Shown here in pieces: positions 7,632 through 16,141 of a stretch of DNA of 38,624 nucleotides. The number at the start of each line of letters is the position of its first letter. The first letter of the stretch is position 1. The stretch covers positions 1-38,624 of the forward strand of contig MUCR01000065.1 in assembly GCA_002816455.1 (NCBI GenBank), in the 5' to 3' direction. Source of the DNA: SAR202 cluster bacterium Io17-Chloro-G4. Its GTDB lineage: Bacteria > Chloroflexota > Dehalococcoidia > Lucifugimonadales > UBA3495. The translations under genes and the position numbers were made by a program. The notes under the pieces are model-generated. The model made no database searches. It was given only the letters and a program-made list of their open reading frames with translations, and was not told the origin of the DNA.

Positions 7632-8405
7632 TTGACAGACATCACAACCGTAACATTCGACCTGTGGCAAACGTTGCTGTTGGACAACCGGGCGGTCGGC
7701 TCGGCTAGGGCCATGGTCCGGTTGGAAGGCACTCAGCAAGCTCTTGACCGGTTCGGCGAAGCCTATGAGTTGGAGCACATTCGGGAGGCCTACCGGGCTT
7801 GTTACCGGCATTGCCGCCTAATTCGGGAAGAAGGACTGGACATTTCATTCCAAGACCAAGTTGAAGTCTTTGTTAACAACATCAGCGACGGCCTTGTTGA
7901 GCGATTGGACCCGGTGACTTTGCAGGAGATTGCTCGAGTCTATGCGGACTCGTTTCTGGTCCACCCGCCTAAACCCCATACCCAGGCTCTTGCGGTGCTC
8001 AGAGATTTGAAGGCCATGGGGCTAGGCATTGGGTTGATTTCCAACACGGGGATGACCCCCGGCGCCTTATTTCGCACATTTTTAGAGCAGCACGGGTTGT
8101 TAAGCTACTTTGACACATTGACCTTCAGTGATGAGGTGAAGCTGGCCAAGCCAAACAGAGAAATATTCATGTTGACCCTCCGAGCTATGGGCGCATCCCC
8201 ATCAGAATCCATCCACGTGGGCGACCACGTAACTAACGACGTGGTGGGCGCTAACATGTTGGGCATGAAAACGGTTTGGATCACCGGATTTTACGAGAGA
8301 GACGACCCTGAGGACCCCAAATCCGATCCTGACGCAACGGTGGACGATTTGGGGTTGGTGTCTAGTGCCGTTGCTCAGCTTTCGGGGCGTCAGCTACCCG
8401 GCTAA
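7632..8405 (+). CDS. HAD-superfamily hydrolase (subfamily IA type)
   Basis: A cytoplasmic haloacid-dehalogenase-fold hydrolase, most likely a phosphatase. The motifs appear in order. Motif I is TFDLWQTLL with the nucleophile Asp near residue 9, although the usual second Asp is replaced by Trp. Motif II is LISNTG, motif III is the Lys of KLAKPNREIF, and motif IV is HVGDHVTNDVVGA. The replaced second Asp is also seen in 2-haloacid-dehalogenase-type members, so phosphatase activity is not certain. TTG 7632 gives 257 residues beginning at the conserved fold, with AGGGA about eleven bases upstream. A GTG at 7578 would add 18 residues of low similarity. It lies upstream of the GT20 gene after a 390-base gap. 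A trehalose-phosphate phosphatase role is not supported because the cap type differs. Confidence 0.85.
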   Translation: MTDITTVTFDLWQTLLLDNRAVGSARAMVRLEGTQQALDRFGEAYELEHIREAYRACYRHCRLIREEGLDISFQDQVEVFVNNISDGLVERLDPVTLQEIARVYADSFLVHPPKPHTQALAVLRDLKAMGLGIGLISNTGMTPGALFRTFLEQHGLLSYFDTLTFSDEVKLAKPNREIFMLTLRAMGASPSESIHVGDHVTNDVVGANMLGMKTVWITGFYERDDPEDPKSDPDATVDDLGLVSSAVAQLSGRQLPG

Positions 8406-8623
8406 ATCGAATCTTGGGCTAAGCGGAATCCCCTTGACCCGGAACTAGCCAAATGCTACTGTCGGAATACCATCGCTACCGTGAAAATTCCCCTCTTATA
8501 TTCCGTTTATATTCCTTCATAAGCCTACATCTCGAAATGCTTTAGAATAGATGACGTCGGTATTTTGGAGCATAGGAACTTTCTCAGCATAAAGAGTTGC
8601 CGCCGAGGGATGCCGCAGGTGCC

Positions 8624-8747
8624 TTGCCTCAAACCTGTCATTCTGAAGAGCAAAGCGACGAAGAATCTCTTAATAACGGGTGCCATTATCTGCAAGAGAC
8701 CCTTCCCTTCATCAAAGGTGGCATACTATCAGTGACTCTTGAGGCAA
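8624..8747. repeat. Dispersed inverted-repeat element (CATTCTGA...AGAATCTC type)
   Basis: TTGCCTCAA at 8624-8632 is the reverse complement of 8739-8747. Between them lies the widespread metagenomic motif TGTCATTCTGA...GAAGAATCTC, with a partial mirror (GAGACCCTTCCCTTCATC). Read as protein, it gives a spurious CHSEEQSDEESL peptide. The rest of the spacer 8406-8793 holds no gene. I infer a non-autonomous mobile repeat. Confidence 0.6.
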
Positions 8748-8793
8748 AGCCCACCACAGGGTTTGGAGGGGATTGGTTGGTAGAGTGGATCGG

Positions 8794-10347
8794 ATGGTAG
8801 AGGCCAGTCAGGAAATAGGCACAGTGGACGTGCTGGAGCTGTGCGACCGAGTGCTCGCCCAGCGCTGTCTTATCCTGGCCAGCAACCGGGGACCCGTTGA
8901 GCACCACATGACCCCGGATGGCCGTACCGAAGCACGCAGGGGAAGCGGCAGCGTAGTCACGGCCTTCAGTTCCCTGTCCCAAAGCGCCGAGTTTACCTGG
9001 GTGGCCAACGCCATGGGCGAAGGAGACCGCTTGGTCTCACGTGGCGAAGCGAAATCGGGACAGCCGGCAAATCAGAACGAAACCCCGAACATGCGCCTAA
9101 AATCGCCTCTGCCCGGCCACAAAATAAACCTGCGCTACGTGGTGACTCCCCGGCGGATGTACCACAAATTCTACAACGTTTTGTGTAACCCCCTGCTCTG
9201 GTTTTTGCAGCACTACATGTGGAACCCTCCTTATAGCCCCAATGTGGATGCCTCGATTCACGACGCCTGGGAAACGGGCTATATACCGGTGAATCAAGCC
9301 TTTGCCAACGCCATCATCGCTGAAGTTAAGGAAAACCAGCTTCCTCCTATCGTATTGGGCCATGACTATCACCTTTACCTGACCCCGGAAATGGTGCGAA
9401 ATGAAGTTCCCGAAGCCATAATTCAGCACTATATCCACATTCCCTGGCCGTCACCCAGGTACTGGCAGATGATTCCCGGCTACATCACGCGCCAAATCTG
9501 CTCTGCGCTTTGCGCCACCGATCTGCTGGGATTTCAAACTCCACAGGACCGGCGCAGTTTCCTAGACACTGTGGAGGAGTTCCTGCCTGACTCCGATGTG
9601 GACCATAAGGACATGTCGGTGGTCCGACAAGGCCACCGGACCAGGGTCAAGGTGTACCCGCTCTCCATCAACGTCGAAGAGGTCCGAAAAATCGCCAGTT
9701 CTCCCAGAGCGATTGAATACGAAACGAAACTGGCTCCGTTGTGCCAGACCAGCACCATCATGCGCATAGACCGGGCCGAGCCAAACAAGAACATCGTACG
9801 GGGATTCAAAGCATTCGAGTTGTTGCTTACCCGTCACCCAGATTTGGTCGGCAAAGTTAATTTCCTGGCGTTTTTGGTCCCGTCCCGCACGCACATCCGC
9901 CAGTACCAGCGATATATGGATGAAATACAACAGGTCATCAACCAGATAAACAACAACTTCGGCAATGAAGAGTGGAAGCCGGTCCACGCATTCATCGAGA
10001 ACAATTACACCCAAGCCATCGCCGGAATGAAGCTCTATGATGCCCTGTTGGTCAACACTCTGATTGAAGGTATGAACTTGGTGGCCAAAGAAGGCCCTGT
10101 GGTGAATACCAAGGACGGTGTCCTAGTACTATCGGAATCCAGCGGAGTGCACAACCAATTAAGCGGAGCCTCTCTTTCGGTTTCTCCCACGGACATCGAA
10201 GGCACCATGAACGCCCTCTACGAGGCGATTACCATGGCGCCGGAGGCCCGCAAGCAACGGGCATCCCAACTAGCCTCGGCGGTGTTACGAGAAGACATCA
10301 CCCATTGGTTAAATTCACAACTTCAAGACGTGGCCGAGCTGCTTTAA
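8794..10347 (+). CDS. GT20 family glycosyltransferase, trehalose-6-phosphate-synthase-like
   Basis: About 517 residues with the GT-B fold of OtsA-type enzymes, which join a sugar nucleotide donor to a sugar phosphate. Visible are SNRGP (31-35), a GSGS loop (50-53), HDYHLYL (190-196) and IHIPWP (214-219). The donor-phosphate pair is Arg326/Lys331 in IDRAEPNKNI, with the same spacing as DRLDYSK in OtsA. EGMNLVAKE at 425-433 binds the donor. The DRLDYSKG block is divergent, so another acceptor, such as glycerol phosphate in glucosylglycerol-phosphate synthases, is possible. The product may be a compatible solute. No OtsB-type phosphatase is adjacent. The frame opens at TTG 8773; GTG 8785 and ATG 8794 are alternatives, and GGAGGGG at 8765-8771 does not settle the choice. 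Confidence 0.85.
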   Translation: MVEASQEIGTVDVLELCDRVLAQRCLILASNRGPVEHHMTPDGRTEARRGSGSVVTAFSSLSQSAEFTWVANAMGEGDRLVSRGEAKSGQPANQNETPNMRLKSPLPGHKINLRYVVTPRRMYHKFYNVLCNPLLWFLQHYMWNPPYSPNVDASIHDAWETGYIPVNQAFANAIIAEVKENQLPPIVLGHDYHLYLTPEMVRNEVPEAIIQHYIHIPWPSPRYWQMIPGYITRQICSALCATDLLGFQTPQDRRSFLDTVEEFLPDSDVDHKDMSVVRQGHRTRVKVYPLSINVEEVRKIASSPRAIEYETKLAPLCQTSTIMRIDRAEPNKNIVRGFKAFELLLTRHPDLVGKVNFLAFLVPSRTHIRQYQRYMDEIQQVINQINNNFGNEEWKPVHAFIENNYTQAIAGMKLYDALLVNTLIEGMNLVAKEGPVVNTKDGVLVLSESSGVHNQLSGASLSVSPTDIEGTMNALYEAITMAPEARKQRASQLASAVLREDITHWLNSQLQDVAELL

Positions 10348-10498
10348 CTTGGCCGTGGGGCAAGAAGCTTAGGCAAAATCATGACTGGAGGCGAGACACC
10401 AGTTCTTACACGAAATATCGAGCGCCAATAGCCAGAATGAGACCCACATGATGGCTCGTCCAAACTCGGCGGGAGCCGAACGTTGTTCTGGTTATTCG

Positions 10499-10580
10499 CC
10501 CGTCATTCCAGCGAAGGCCGGAATGCAGAAAAGTTCTTTACCACAACAGTTCCTGGACACCGGCCTTCGCCGGTGAGACG
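10499..10580. repeat. Dispersed palindromic element, about 82 bp
   Basis: The element begins CCCGTCATTCCAGCGAAGGCCGG and ends in its imperfect reverse complement (CCGGCCTTCGCCGGTGAGACG), forming one long hairpin. This CGTCATTCC..GCGAAGGC type recurs between genes in many bacteria. It occupies the otherwise gene-free spacer 10348-10660. Confidence 0.75.
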
Positions 10581-10660
10581 ATTGATGTTTTCCTAATACC
10601 AGCCAATTTTAAATATCTGTCTTGGATTCCATCTAATTTGACCCCTAAGCACCCGATTAT

Positions 10661-11233
10661 ATGAAAGATCTTTTTAATAGCCAATTACCCGGCGGGGAAC
10701 GCCCCGACATTCAGCTTTGTATTTTCCCGCACCTCACGGAGATGCTGGTGGTAGACCTGCGGGGCGGCGCCTCGAACATATCCTTACTAAATGCCTCCGA
10801 TGTATTCACAACCGAGTTTTTCAAATCGGTTGAGGAAGAATTCTCTGAAAGTCTCCGCGCCCATACCAATTTTCCATTTGCGCAACTTATCAACCTGCCG
10901 ATCCAACTAGAAGAAACCATACGGGACACCGTCATGAGTTTCATCCTCGACCGCCTGGGCGTGACGCAAGACCCGGATGAGTTCCCCACCGTGATCGTTT
11001 TCATAGTTAGCGGCGGCGCCCTTACCGCCCAACCCGACCAAGTGCTGGAAGGTTTGAAGAAAATTCTGAGAGACCACTGCGGAGAGGCGGCCGTTGAAGA
11101 ATGGCAAGAGGATCTATCCCGCCTCATAACCGAAGAAAGCGCAATGCTGCAGAATGTCAGTGCCCAAGAGTTGAACGAGGCGCTAAAGGGCGACTCCCCC
11201 GACTACTTCACTTTATGGGAAAACCGGAACTAA
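10661..11233 (+). CDS. Conserved-looking hypothetical protein, cytoplasmic
   Basis: I do not recognise this 190-residue protein. It has no signal peptide or membrane segment. It is mixed alpha/beta, with hydrophobic strands (QLCIFPHL, EMLVVDLRGG, TVIVFIVSGGAL) alternating with acidic helices, suggesting a Rossmann-like or swivelling domain. The C-terminal third is rich in Glu and helical. ATG 10661 is the only sensible start, with no clear Shine-Dalgarno site. It precedes the luciferase-like gene by 48 bases and may share its transcript. No catalytic motif can be named. Confidence 0.6.
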   Translation: MKDLFNSQLPGGERPDIQLCIFPHLTEMLVVDLRGGASNISLLNASDVFTTEFFKSVEEEFSESLRAHTNFPFAQLINLPIQLEETIRDTVMSFILDRLGVTQDPDEFPTVIVFIVSGGALTAQPDQVLEGLKKILRDHCGEAAVEEWQEDLSRLITEESAMLQNVSAQELNEALKGDSPDYFTLWENRN

Positions 11234-11281
11234 CCAGGCCATTATTCGAGACACAGGGCCACTCTCCTAGGAGTTCCAATT

Positions 11282-12325
11282 ATGCCCGCCACCGGTCTGT
11301 TCATAGAAACTTCTCCTGATATCTCCAACGCCGACATGATCACCGTCGCTCAACGCGCCGACGCTTTGGGTTACCACTCATTGTGGACCGGCGAGTCATG
11401 GGGCAGGGACGTTTTCACGGTGCTCACCATGCTGGCCTGCCATACCCAGTCAGTGCACCTGGGCACCGGAATCGCCACGGTCTTTAGCCGCACACCATCA
11501 TTGATCGCCCAGAGTATTGCGTCTCTAGATTCGATTTCCGAGGGACGAGCAATCCTTGGTTTGGGTACCAGCGGGCGCATCGTGATCGAGAACTGGCACG
11601 GGCTGCCTTACCGGAAACCCCTGGCACGGACACGGGAATACATTGAGATTATCCGGCAAGCTTTGGCCGGAGAGCAGGTCAACCACCAAGGAGAGCTCTT
11701 TCAATTGGCCCGGTTCCGGATGACGGCACGGCCGGTCCAAAAGCAGGTGCCCATTTACCTTGCCACTTTAGGGCCTAAAAACTTGGAACTTACAGGCCAG
11801 TTGGCCGACGGCTGGCTTCCGACTTGGGTTGGCCGCAAACAACTGCCTGAGCTCAAAGGGCAAATAGCTGATGCCGCATCCAAAGCCGGACGGGACATCG
11901 CCGACATCACAGTGGCGCCCTATATCATGTGCTATGCGGCCGATGACCCCGACGAATTGGCTGAGGGCGAAAAGAGAATTCGCGCCCACTTGGCTTACTA
12001 CATCGGCGGCATGGGCGATTACTATCACGCATTGGCCACCCGCCAAGGATATGCTGCCGAGGCCGATGCTACCAGGCAGGCTTGGGCCGAAGGCGACCGA
12101 GCTAAGGCCGCGTCTGCGCTTTCCGACGACATGCTGAATGACATTGCGGTCCTTGGTAATAGCGCCCAGTGCCGGGCTAATTTAGACGACTTCCGGAGAG
12201 CCGGCGTGGACATGCCCATCTTAACCCCCCCCCGAGGAGCGTCATTGCCGGGGGTGCTACGGACGCTGGAAGCTTTGGCGCCGGAAGAATCAAAACAGCC
12301 CGCTACTCAAGCGGATCGCACATAG
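11282..12325 (+). CDS. Luciferase-like (LLM class) flavin/F420-dependent oxidoreductase
   Basis: A 347-residue single-domain TIM-barrel enzyme of the bacterial luciferase superfamily, cytoplasmic, using reduced FMN or F420. It shows the family pattern: an early Ala-Asp-x-Leu-Gly-Tyr helix, WTGESWGRD, a TGIATVFSR segment, a LGLGTSGR phosphate-binding loop and a PVQKQVPIYLATLGP strand. AGGAG at 11269-11273 precedes ATG 11282. This subgroup is often annotated as F420-dependent, but the sequence alone does not separate F420 from FMN. A run of nine C (12225-12233) in the C-terminal part is slippage-prone, yet the frame stays open on both sides. The phosphoesterase gene follows after 16 bases, so they are probably co-transcribed. 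Confidence 0.9.
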   Translation: MPATGLFIETSPDISNADMITVAQRADALGYHSLWTGESWGRDVFTVLTMLACHTQSVHLGTGIATVFSRTPSLIAQSIASLDSISEGRAILGLGTSGRIVIENWHGLPYRKPLARTREYIEIIRQALAGEQVNHQGELFQLARFRMTARPVQKQVPIYLATLGPKNLELTGQLADGWLPTWVGRKQLPELKGQIADAASKAGRDIADITVAPYIMCYAADDPDELAEGEKRIRAHLAYYIGGMGDYYHALATRQGYAAEADATRQAWAEGDRAKAASALSDDMLNDIAVLGNSAQCRANLDDFRRAGVDMPILTPPRGASLPGVLRTLEALAPEESKQPATQADRT

Positions 12326-12341
12326 AAATGAGAATAGGGTA

Positions 12342-12902
12342 ATGAGAATCGGCCTGATCTCCGACACCCACTGTGCAGGCAGCGGTTGGGACCTCCCCAG
12401 CCAGGTATTACAAGCCTTCCAGGGCATTGACCTGATTCTTCACTGCGGCGATTTGGAATGCTTGGGCGTCCTAGACTGCCTGGAAACAGTGGCCCCGGTG
12501 CTGGCCGTGCGGGGTTATGAGGACCCTATTGAGGCCGGAGACAGACTAGCCTCTCCCACGCGAGTTGTGGCGGCAGGGGGGATAAAAATCGGCATGGTCC
12601 ACGACATCCAGTGGCCGAGCCCGAAGATCGCCACCACGGCCGACGGCTCCGGCCTAGTTCTTCCCGAAACCCATGGCAAAGAGTTATTGCGCCGAAAATT
12701 CGGCCAACCGGTAGACGTGGTTTTATTCGGAGATACCCATCACCAATTAGTTACCGAGTTGGACGGGGTGCTGTTGGTCAATCCAGGCAGCCCAACTTGC
12801 CCGGCCCGGCCCAAATCCGGCGTCTTGGGCACTGTCGGATTCCTAGACATTCAAGATGGGACCGCCACTGCCAGCCTCCTAGACCTGAATAGACAAGCCT
12901 AA
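12342..12902 (+). CDS. YfcE/MJ0936-type metallophosphoesterase with altered metal site
   Basis: A 186-residue calcineurin-like phosphodiesterase-fold protein. Present are DTH (Asp8, His10), CGD (Asp37), His87 in MVHD, and GDTHH at 130-134 followed by VNPGS. Two usual ligands are changed: the Asn of the GNxD motif is Tyr59 (RGYED), and the first His of GHTH is Asp131. In the YfcE family these residues bind the two-metal centre, so activity may be lost or metal choice changed. ATG 12342 follows AGGGT closely. It follows the luciferase-like gene by 16 bases. The substrate is unknown. Confidence 0.82.
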   Translation: MRIGLISDTHCAGSGWDLPSQVLQAFQGIDLILHCGDLECLGVLDCLETVAPVLAVRGYEDPIEAGDRLASPTRVVAAGGIKIGMVHDIQWPSPKIATTADGSGLVLPETHGKELLRRKFGQPVDVVLFGDTHHQLVTELDGVLLVNPGSPTCPARPKSGVLGTVGFLDIQDGTATASLLDLNRQA

Positions 12903-12990
12903 TCCTGCGCCAATCGCAGCACATCAAGCTGCATCGATAAGCCTTCCGGCGCTGGCACAAGTCTTCTCCATCCCAAGGGCCTAACGCAGC

Positions 12991-13025
12991 CAAAAACAAG
13001 GGGCAGCCATTTGGCTACCCCTTGT
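12991..13025 (-). terminator. Intrinsic terminator of the membrane pyrophosphatase gene
   Basis: ACAAGGGGCAGCC (12996-13008) pairs with GGCTACCCCTTGT (13013-13025) with one mismatch and a 4-base loop. On the minus strand it is followed by TTTTT. It lies about 50 bases past the stop of the pyrophosphatase gene. Confidence 0.75.
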
Positions 13026-13075
13026 CGCATCATATCAGCGGCTAGCAGGCTTTCTTCGGCGTTGCTTGGCTCAGG

Positions 13076-15169
13076 CTAAATGCGGTCCAGCAGAGGCGTC
13101 GTCTCCAAGAACACCGGAGCAAACACCAGGGAAACGATGGCCATGAGCTTTAATAGGATGTTCAACGACGGGCCTGACGTATCCTTGAACGGGTCGCCCA
13201 CCATGTCGCCTTCGACCGCTGCCTTGTGAGCATCGGTCCCTTTACCGCCATAATTCCCCAACTCAACGTATTTTTTGGCGTTGTCCCAAGCACCCCCGGC
13301 TGTGGCCATCATAATTGCCAGCATGAACCCGGACCCAACCGCGCCGATGAGCAGGCCCCCCAGCGCTACAGGTCCCAGGACAAAACCGGTGGCTATAGGA
13401 ACGACTACCGCCATTAGACCGGGAATAACCATTTCCTTTAATGCGCCCCTGGTGCTGATGTCCACGCAACGGGCGTAGTCGGGGCGTCCCGTTCCCTCCA
13501 TAATTCCGGGAATCTCCCGAAACTGGCGGCGCACCTCGTTCACAATTGAGAAGGCCGCCCGGCCCACAGCTTTCATGGTGAAAGCGGAAAAAAGGAAGGG
13601 CAACATTGCGCCCAGCAACAGCCCTACCAGCGTTTTGTGGTCTAGCAGATTGATCCCAGCGGCAGTCACCCCGCCGGTACCTGTAGACGCCACCGCAATG
13701 CCTGGCACCGTGATATCGGCGGCTATGGCATAGGCAGCCAGAAGGGCGAGGGAAGTCAGCGCCGCGGAGCCTATGGCAAACCCTTTGCCGGTGGCGGCTG
13801 TGGTATTACCCAAGGCGTCCAAGGCATCGGTCCGCTCCCGGACTTCAGGCGCTAGTTGGGCTTGCTCGGCTATTCCGCCAGCGTTGTCCGCCACTGGACC
13901 GTATGCGTCGGTGGCCAGGGTGATGCCCAGCGTTGAAAGCAGACCCACGCCTGCCAGGGCCACGCCGTAGAAACCGGCAAACTCGAAAGCGACAATGATG
14001 GTAACGCCGATTGCGATGAGAGGTATGACCGTGCTGATCATCCCGGTGGCCAGGCCGCTAATCATGACTGTGGCTGCGCCGGTCTGGGAGTTTTCGGCCA
14101 CTTCCTTCACCGGTTTGTAGTCGTAGGAGGTGTAGTACTCAGTAGACAGGCCGATGATGATACCGGCCGACAGCCCCATATATATGGCCCACAGCCAGTC
14201 CAACTCCAAGTCCAAAGAGAGGATGATGATTACGGCGAAAACTGCCAGGAAAATCGCCGCCGCAAATATTCCCCGGCGCAAGGCCCACAAGAGCTGGCCA
14301 AAGTCCGCCTGCTCTCCGGCACGCACGATAAAGGTCCCCATAATGGAGGCGAAGATACCGGCCCCAGCCAGTAACAACGGCAGTACCGCTTGGTCGTCTT
14401 TCCAACCGACCACAGCGCCCGTAATTCCCGTTGCCGCCACAGCCAAGGCTATAGTTGCGATGATTGAGCTAACGTAGGACTCGAACAGGTCGGCGCCCAT
14501 TCCAGCCACGTCGCCGACGTTATCTCCAACGTTATCGGCAATAACTCCCGGGTTTCTGGGGTCGTCCTCGGGTATGCCAGCTTCAACCTTCCCCACCAAG
14601 TCGGTCCCAACGTCCGCCGCTTTGGTGAAAATCCCTCCGCCGACCCTCGCGAACAGAGCAATGGAACTGGCCCCAAAGCCAAATCCCGCCACGACTGAAA
14701 TATCCTTAAATATCACGTAAAGGATTGTGACCCCCAGCAAGCCGATGCCCACAACCGTGGTTCCCATAACCGACCCGCTGGAAAAGGCGATTCGAAGCGC
14801 AGGATTCAAGCCCCGCATGGCCGCTGCAGCCGTGCGGACATTGGCTCTCACGGCCACGTTCATCCCTATGTAACCGGCCGTTGCCGAGGCGATTGTTCCC
14901 GCCAAGTAGGAGATGGCGGTCCGCGGAAGAAGATCGTCTCTCGTGTGCCAGTCGATTAGAGCCCACAGAACGCCCGCAACCACCACCACGAAAGGAACGA
15001 GCACCAAGTACTCCCTACGTAAAAAAGCGCTCGCTCCCTCTTGGATTGCGGCGCCAATTTCTTGCATCGCATGGTTGCCGGGGTCGGATCTTAATACGCG
15101 GACAGCAGTGATCGTAGCGAACAGTAGAGCTACGCCACCGGCAACAATGGCGACGATTAAAGATTCCAA
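13076..15169 (-). CDS. hppA: Membrane-bound ion-translocating pyrophosphatase, K+-dependent type
   Basis: A full-length (697 residues) membrane pyrophosphatase with about 16 membrane segments. It hydrolyses pyrophosphate and pumps H+ and/or Na+ out of the cytoplasm. The substrate loop FTKAADVGTDLVGKVE (181-196) and the acidic DNVGDNVGD block (212-220) are intact, as is the C-terminal block with GGAWDNAKKYVE and GDPFKDTSGPSLN. At 454-463 it reads GNTTAATGKG. Ala at 458 and Gly at 461 mark the K+-dependent subfamily; the K+-independent one has Lys and Thr there. H+ versus Na+ specificity is not decided from sequence. The start is TTG 15169, with AAGGGG about seven bases before it. It recycles the pyrophosphate released by biosynthesis and helps energise the membrane. 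Confidence 0.96.
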   Translation of the reverse strand: MESLIVAIVAGGVALLFATITAVRVLRSDPGNHAMQEIGAAIQEGASAFLRREYLVLVPFVVVVAGVLWALIDWHTRDDLLPRTAISYLAGTIASATAGYIGMNVAVRANVRTAAAAMRGLNPALRIAFSSGSVMGTTVVGIGLLGVTILYVIFKDISVVAGFGFGASSIALFARVGGGIFTKAADVGTDLVGKVEAGIPEDDPRNPGVIADNVGDNVGDVAGMGADLFESYVSSIIATIALAVAATGITGAVVGWKDDQAVLPLLLAGAGIFASIMGTFIVRAGEQADFGQLLWALRRGIFAAAIFLAVFAVIIILSLDLELDWLWAIYMGLSAGIIIGLSTEYYTSYDYKPVKEVAENSQTGAATVMISGLATGMISTVIPLIAIGVTIIVAFEFAGFYGVALAGVGLLSTLGITLATDAYGPVADNAGGIAEQAQLAPEVRERTDALDALGNTTAATGKGFAIGSAALTSLALLAAYAIAADITVPGIAVASTGTGGVTAAGINLLDHKTLVGLLLGAMLPFLFSAFTMKAVGRAAFSIVNEVRRQFREIPGIMEGTGRPDYARCVDISTRGALKEMVIPGLMAVVVPIATGFVLGPVALGGLLIGAVGSGFMLAIMMATAGGAWDNAKKYVELGNYGGKGTDAHKAAVEGDMVGDPFKDTSGPSLNILLKLMAIVSLVFAPVFLETTPLLDRI

Positions 15170-15349
15170 TACAAGCCCCTTTTTAGACGTGAAATGCCGG
15201 ATTTTGAGCGTGGGGAAGTTATCATATTAACCCCCAAGTGTCAAGAAATGCCGGAGGCAATTATACCCTGTCCCATGGGCGGCGGGACTCGTGGAGTACT
15301 GCGTATCGGGAGCAAAGTCCCAAGGCTACAGGCGAGGCATTCGAATGGT

Positions 15350-16141
15350 TTAGGGGAGGTAGACCTCGACATCGGGGAAGGCTATCGCTACGGAGAACCA
15401 AAACGAGCGCCGAGTGTTCAGTTGCTCCAACTCTGCGCCAGCCAATTGCCCGGACGTGGCCCGGCCCAACGCATCCCAAACGCTGCCGGTCTCCAAGTCG
15501 ACGAACTGCTGCCCGTTCTCCTGAAACTCGAACGTCAAGTTGCGGCCATCCAATTCCCTGGAAAAGGCGGCGGAGGCCCGGTCGTCGCTGCGAGCGAAAA
15601 CAGCTACCGGTGTCCCGCCCACGTGGTGATTGGCTACGCCATCGCCGATTAACCCCAGAGGGAAAACCGTCACCGCATCGCCGATTTCGACTGTGAGCAC
15701 AATCTCGCCGTTTTGGAGGCGGTCGTCCAGCTTGTTTTCATCCACGGGAAACACGAACTGGCCATTGTTAATTCGATCTTGAAATCCTGCGGATAAGCCG
15801 CGGCCGTACCGGCTGTCGCCGAATATGTCAGGGGTTTGTTCGACGCCTGTTAGCACCTTGGAGTCAGGAAAAAGCCGCCTCCATTCTCCCCAAGTGATGG
15901 TGGTGGATGGCAACAGGCTGAGGCGGGAGCCGGACAGCGGGCCCACAACGGCCTCGCCCCCGACCTGGAACCAGTAAGAACCCGTCTGTTTGTCGTACAT
16001 CACTAAGTCGGACTGGTAGAGGGCCGAGGTATTGCCGAAGGTCAGTACCTTAACGCCCACCTCCCGGCTAAAGACCACACCGCTGAAACATAGCGGGCAG
16101 TAAGTGATCAACACCGGAACTCCACCAAGATTGTCGTTCAC
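15350..16141 (-). CDS. DUF3179 protein, C-terminal part (frameshifted gene)
   Basis: 263 residues of a DUF3179 domain, which holds GVPVLITYCPLCFSGVVF near its start and continues through SYWFQVGGEAVVGPLSGSRL and HVGGTPVAVFARSDDRAS. It is preceded by a GTG at 16141 that overlaps the TGA of the upstream fragment (GTGA), so it could be translated by coupling. Domain logic says otherwise: in this frame the upstream bases read LEFNEIVNDNL, directly continuing AYPVNI of the other fragment. One missing base near 16148-16156 explains the break. The function of DUF3179 is unknown; members are usually exported and carry this CPLC motif with two cysteines. Confidence 0.8.
   Translation of the reverse strand: MNDNLGGVPVLITYCPLCFSGVVFSREVGVKVLTFGNTSALYQSDLVMYDKQTGSYWFQVGGEAVVGPLSGSRLSLLPSTTITWGEWRRLFPDSKVLTGVEQTPDIFGDSRYGRGLSAGFQDRINNGQFVFPVDENKLDDRLQNGEIVLTVEIGDAVTVFPLGLIGDGVANHHVGGTPVAVFARSDDRASAAFSRELDGRNLTFEFQENGQQFVDLETGSVWDALGRATSGQLAGAELEQLNTRRSFWFSVAIAFPDVEVYLP

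Noticed and set aside
7632-8405. Trehalose-6-phosphate phosphatase partner of the GT20 enzyme
   Set aside because: The HAD protein is of subfamily IA type with Trp in place of the second motif I Asp. It lacks OtsB features and lies 390 bases from the GT20 gene.
8597-8800. Small protein of 67 residues
   Set aside because: It is a translation of the dispersed CATTCTGA..AGAATCTC repeat, with no ribosome site and a biased composition.
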